DNA from: JABMMZ01 sp964600345 | GTDB lineage: Bacteria; Bacteroidota; Bacteroidia; NS11-12g; UBA955 | DNA: 18,132 nucleotides | Reading direction: 5' to 3' | Assembly: GCA_964600345.1 (NCBI GenBank) | Contig: CAZRKA010000059.1 | Location: 1-18,132, forward strand | Shown: positions 15,379-18,132 of the stretch, piece after piece | Layout: each line of letters starts with the position of its first letter | How positions within the stretch are numbered: the first letter of the stretch is position 1 | Made by a program: the position numbers and the translations under genes | Notes under the pieces: generated by a model | What the model was told of the DNA's origin: nothing | Seen by the model: the letters and a program-made list of their open reading frames with translations, nothing else | Databases searched by the model: none

Positions 15379-15475
15379 ACAACCGGTATTTTTCATCAAA
15401 TTAACAAAATTTGAGCAAGTAATAATTGGCATTTCCAATAAATATTGACTTCATTCCTTTAAATCTATCAGATTT

Positions 15476-15495
15476 TTTCAGGAAATACCCTGAAA
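15476..15495. repeat. Small hairpin in the convergent intergenic region
   Basis: TTTCAGG (15476-15482) and CCTGAAA (15489-15495) are perfect inverted 7-bp arms around a 6-nt loop, between the methyltransferase and LysE-type genes. No T-run follows on either strand. An AT-only hairpin (TCAAATT, loop, AATTTGA) also lies at 15396-15414, 18 nt past the methyltransferase stop. Either may help end transcription, but neither is a standard terminator. Confidence 0.35.
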
Positions 15496-15542
15496 GGATG
15501 CACAAATTTCATTTATCAGGTCTAAAATGCCTTTGTACATGG

Positions 15543-15639
15543 AACTGGTCTCTAAAATAACCTTTTCGTCAATCGTATTTAATTTATGTTGAAACCAAGC
15601 TTAGTCTTTTGACTTAAAATCCTATTTTTGAGACCAGTT
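15543..15639. repeat. Inverted repeat linking the end of the LysE-type gene to its 3' flank
   Basis: AACTGGTCTCTAAAATA (15543-15559) is the reverse complement of TATTTTTGAGACCAGTT (15623-15639), with 16 of 17 bases matching. The second arm is inside the LysE-type gene and encodes QLVSKI of its C-terminus. The first arm lies on the other side of the stop codon, 63 nt away. The pair could form a long-range mRNA hairpin closing the 3' end, or be the trace of a small inverted duplication. Confidence 0.6.
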
Positions 15640-16237
15640 GAATTAATATCCATGTCGAAAAACCAATATATAAGAGTCCGATTCCTAAATTAAATTTCAC
15701 TATAACAGTAGGTTTCATTATAAGCTTGAGCCTGTCTGCAGACTTTACAATCAAAAGCATCAGCAAACCAATGCTGAACAAAGCTGAACAGTAAAATATC
15801 AAATGCTGAATATGATCGAATTCAATAAGAAAAGAGTTAACTCCAACCCAAACCAGAATATTCCCCGGATTTAAAATGTCAAGAATTAATCCATGTAAAA
15901 AGAAAAGCAATATCACCCTGTACTTTATCATTAGCTGTCTCTCTTCACTTTTCGAACAACGTGTTATTGAAAGAACGCCCATAGCCAGTAAAAAGACAGC
16001 GCTGATCACTCGAATTAAATTATAATTGCTTCTTATAATATCAACTATCAGGTCCACAAAATAATAAGTCGAAAATATAAGTACAATATCACCGGCAATG
16101 ACTCCGGTTGCAATCGCGTTACCGAATCGTCTTCCCCTGCTGATTGAGGTCTGCAAAAGGAGAAAAAAGACAGGACCCAGCGCCAGGCAGAATGGAATGC
16201 CAAATAAGACACCGTAAAAAGCAGATTTAATATACAT
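15614..16237 (-). CDS. LysE/RhtB-family translocator (amino-acid exporter type)
   Basis: The product is 207 residues from the ATG at 16237; a TTG at 16246 in frame would add only three residues. This is an inner-membrane protein with about six helices. The family hallmarks are the N-terminal GVLFGIPFCLALGPVFFLLLQTSI, containing the conserved Gly-Pro after helix 1, then a helix 2 with GVIAGDIVLIF, and NPGNILVWVGV at the start of the second half. LysE/RhtB proteins export amino acids or related small molecules by proton antiport. The substrate here is unknown. The length is normal for the family. The 3' end carries one arm of the inverted repeat at 15543-15639. Confidence 0.88.
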   Translation of the reverse strand: MYIKSAFYGVLFGIPFCLALGPVFFLLLQTSISRGRRFGNAIATGVIAGDIVLIFSTYYFVDLIVDIIRSNYNLIRVISAVFLLAMGVLSITRCSKSEERQLMIKYRVILLFFLHGLILDILNPGNILVWVGVNSFLIEFDHIQHLIFYCSALFSIGLLMLLIVKSADRLKLIMKPTVIVKFNLGIGLLYIGFSTWILIQLVSKIGF

Positions 16238-16290
16238 GGGTTCCAATATTTTTTGTAAAAGACTTTTTTTATTTAAGCCAATTTCACAAA

Positions 16291-16318
16291 CAAATGTATA
16301 TCATACTAAACGAGGCAA
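16291..16318 (-). promoter_or_regulatory. Possible promoter of the LysE-type gene
   Basis: On the minus strand TACATTTG (16298-16291) is a perfect TAnnTTTG element. A TTG at 16318-16316 is 17 nt upstream, shorter than the usual 19. The leader would be about 48 nt. Confidence 0.4.
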
Positions 16319-16803
16319 TTAATTGAATTAATTTGTCAGCTTCCGGTATTATGCATAATTCAATACTGCAGAATTTAAGTATGATATCGCTTTACTGTTT
16401 TTTGCAAATCTTCTGATTAAGTGGACATAAAGTTTATTGTTAAACCTTATTATTAATCCTGAAATTAAGGCTTGAAGTTAAAACTTATATTTCCTGATTT
16501 ACGCTTGATTAAAATATTGGTATCCAGCTATAAACATAGAAACTCAGTAGAATTTTTATCAATAAAATCACAAAAACATTCCAGAAAATGTTTTCAATTT
16601 TTACATATTTTGAAAATGTTTTAATATTAAACAATTTGAACTTTTTCATGTATATGCCTGTGATATGGAAAATCAGTTTGTATTTAAATCGATTCCAAAA
16701 TTTGACTTATTAAATGCGTCAAAAAATGCTCCTTAGCTTCAAAAGCAATTAGGCTTGAATACAGGGCTCAGATAATTTTGTGCATCAACAAATTATATCA
16801 GTC
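16319..16803. other. AT-rich divergent intergenic region
   Basis: This region separates the divergent LysE-type gene and the plus-strand gene at 16804. It holds an inverted repeat, AAAACATT (16573-16580) and AATGTTTT (16587-16594). GAAAATGTTTT is repeated directly at 16584-16594 and 16612-16622, exactly 28 bp apart. These are candidate protein-binding sites. TAATTTTG at 16773-16780 fits a -7 element for the gene at 16804, but there is no TTG at the correct -33 position. No gene was recognised. Confidence 0.35.
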
Positions 16804-18132
16804 ATGAAACTAACAATACAAATCCGGCACATTATTATAGCGTCAATTAATATTATGACACTTAACGTGAATGCACAAAATCCTATGGCAGATAATGTGC
16901 ATATTGATTCTGTGAAATCTAATTATCTTTATAATGATCAAATGGTGAACAGCATTTATCCCGCTCTAACAATTAGTGCAAAGCATAATGAGAACCGGAA
17001 TACGATAACACGCCGCCGGTATAATCTATATAGCAAAGCAAGGCAAAATGCAGAACCTCTTTTACAAATCGACTTCAAATCTGCCACAAAAGCATTTACA
17101 GGTTTGATAAGTTCTGTTAAAGTTTTAAATGAAGTTAATTCGGTTGACACAATATATAATTATACCATAATCGATTCAGTCATTAATCAGGGTTTTACAC
17201 TTGAAGTTATCAAACTGATCAGAAACCAAAACCTGAGTTTTGCAGCATACGATATAAGTCCCAGAATTATCGAAAAAGGCTACTCAATTAATAAGCCCGA
17301 TTCCGGAACTCAGTTTAAACACATAGTAAAAACAAATCCGGTTCCTTTATTTCTTACGCATGAAGACAGTCTGATAAATTCGTACCTTTTTACCAATAAA
17401 TTATTTACTACCAGACATCCGGATACTTATACCTGCGAAAACTACTTTGAATCCGGAATTTGCAGCAATATATTCTCAGGTATAAGCTTTCCAGAATTTT
17501 ATATGACTTTAGAAATCAATATCCTGAATGCGGGCGACAATCTCAATCAAACCCACATGACCGATCTGTGTGGAAAATTCAGCTTGGTCAGGTTATGGAT
17601 CAAGGAAGATCCTGAAGCTTATAAAAAAGCCATGGCAGAATTGTATTTCAACGGACATACAACATTATTTGATGGCAGTGTACTTACGGCTTCAGAAAGT
17701 ATCATTAAGGCAATCAATGCACCCGAGGGACTCAATAAGGACAAAGACCAGACCTGGGGAATCTATACTGAATTGCCAACAAAAATAGATCTGTTGCTTA
17801 TGCTTTGTCTTGCCGATAAATTTCACTGGGCCCTCGGCTCAGACAAACCATACTCAAACGAACAAAACCTTGAAAACAACGGATTCTGGGCAGGCAGCAC
17901 TATCGGGTCTGAATTAAAATTGCTGATAGCTTTGGGATTTGAAGTAGAAAAATTAGGCAATAATTTTGTTGGATTAAGTAATGCAAAAGCTACATACATT
18001 GAAAGTGCTGCCGACAGCGGTAAATCTATATTACTGCTGGTAAACAGCTATAAACTCAATACAATTGTTTTAAATGCTATTGACAGACCATCTGCAGGTT
18101 TTTTTGATAAACACACTATTGGAACTCACTGG
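16804..18132 (+). CDS. Secreted protein of unknown function, C-terminus cut by the window edge
   Basis: The frame is open for 443 codons from the ATG at 16804 to the last base and has no stop, so the protein is longer than shown. A Sec signal peptide is clear: MKLTIQIRHIIIASINIMTLNVNAQ, with cleavage near Ala24. I do not recognise the family. Residues about 70-170 look like a beta-rich region, and Cys221/Cys227 (TCENYFESGICSN) may form a disulfide. From about residue 300 the order of elements is suggestive: a helix LLLMLCLADKFHWALGSDKPY, then GSELKLLIALGFEVEKL, then SGKSILLLVN, then GTHW as the final residues. That order, ending in a His-Trp on a strand after a GKSILLLVN-type strand, is seen in papain-like (C39-type) folds. 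If so, Cys335 and His442 would be the candidate residues, but no textbook Cys motif is present. Whether it has a T9SS sorting domain cannot be seen. It is AT-rich and stands alone. Confidence 0.75.
   Translation, partial: MKLTIQIRHIIIASINIMTLNVNAQNPMADNVHIDSVKSNYLYNDQMVNSIYPALTISAKHNENRNTITRRRYNLYSKARQNAEPLLQIDFKSATKAFTGLISSVKVLNEVNSVDTIYNYTIIDSVINQGFTLEVIKLIRNQNLSFAAYDISPRIIEKGYSINKPDSGTQFKHIVKTNPVPLFLTHEDSLINSYLFTNKLFTTRHPDTYTCENYFESGICSNIFSGISFPEFYMTLEINILNAGDNLNQTHMTDLCGKFSLVRLWIKEDPEAYKKAMAELYFNGHTTLFDGSVLTASESIIKAINAPEGLNKDKDQTWGIYTELPTKIDLLLMLCLADKFHWALGSDKPYSNEQNLENNGFWAGSTIGSELKLLIALGFEVEKLGNNFVGLSNAKATYIESAADSGKSILLLVNSYKLNTIVLNAIDRPSAGFFDKHTIGTHW

Overview
The window is chromosomal DNA from a member of the Bacteroidota. 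Two large secreted proteins end in type IX secretion (T9SS) C-terminal sorting domains. Several genes are preceded by the Bacteroidota sigma factor promoter (TTTG or TTG, a spacer of about 19 nt, then TAnnTTTG), and Shine-Dalgarno sequences are essentially absent. The protein families (PadR plus PspC, LamG/T9SS, beta-helix/PKD/T9SS) fit the same phylum. Genus and species cannot be read from the sequence.

Layout, left to right. 1-338: no supported gene, then a good promoter with a palindromic operator. 339-1085 (+): an XRE helix-turn-helix plus S24 peptidase regulator of the LexA/CI type. 1086-2541: a repeat-rich zone holding one AT-rich lipoprotein gene (1396-2208, +). The zone contains two purine/pyrimidine arrays of an 8-bp GAGTAG-type unit, each split by a hairpin module, and a five-copy 15-bp tandem repeat. 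2542-4396 (-): a PadR regulator and PspC membrane protein operon with an 11-bp-arm palindrome over its promoter. 4506-9428 (-): a 1625-residue secreted beta-helix/PKD/T9SS protein with its own promoter and terminator. 9742-10747 (-): a two-gene operon of a five-helix membrane protein and a 66-residue excisionase-type HTH protein. 11059-13206 (-): a LamG protein with six tandem 50-residue repeats and a T9SS sorting domain. 13422-13985 (-): a small outer-membrane beta-barrel protein. 13986-14784: AT-rich and poorly coding. 14785-15378 (+): a SAM-dependent methyltransferase with an apparent TTG start. 15614-16237 (-): a LysE/RhtB-type exporter. 16804 to the right edge (+): the first 443 codons of an unrecognised secreted protein cut by the window end.

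No single pathway links the genes. The recurring themes are cell-surface and secreted products (two T9SS proteins, a lipoprotein, a beta-barrel, a secreted partial protein) and small regulator plus membrane-protein pairs (PadR/PspC and the HTH/membrane-protein operon). The most unusual structure is the set of 8-bp RRGAGTAG arrays directly 3' of two genes, with the same orientation relative to each gene. In one case the array supplies the gene's stop codon. The least understood coding sequence is the truncated one at the right edge, whose last visible part faintly resembles a papain-like fold. No CRISPR, rRNA, tRNA, insertion sequence or phage gene was found.
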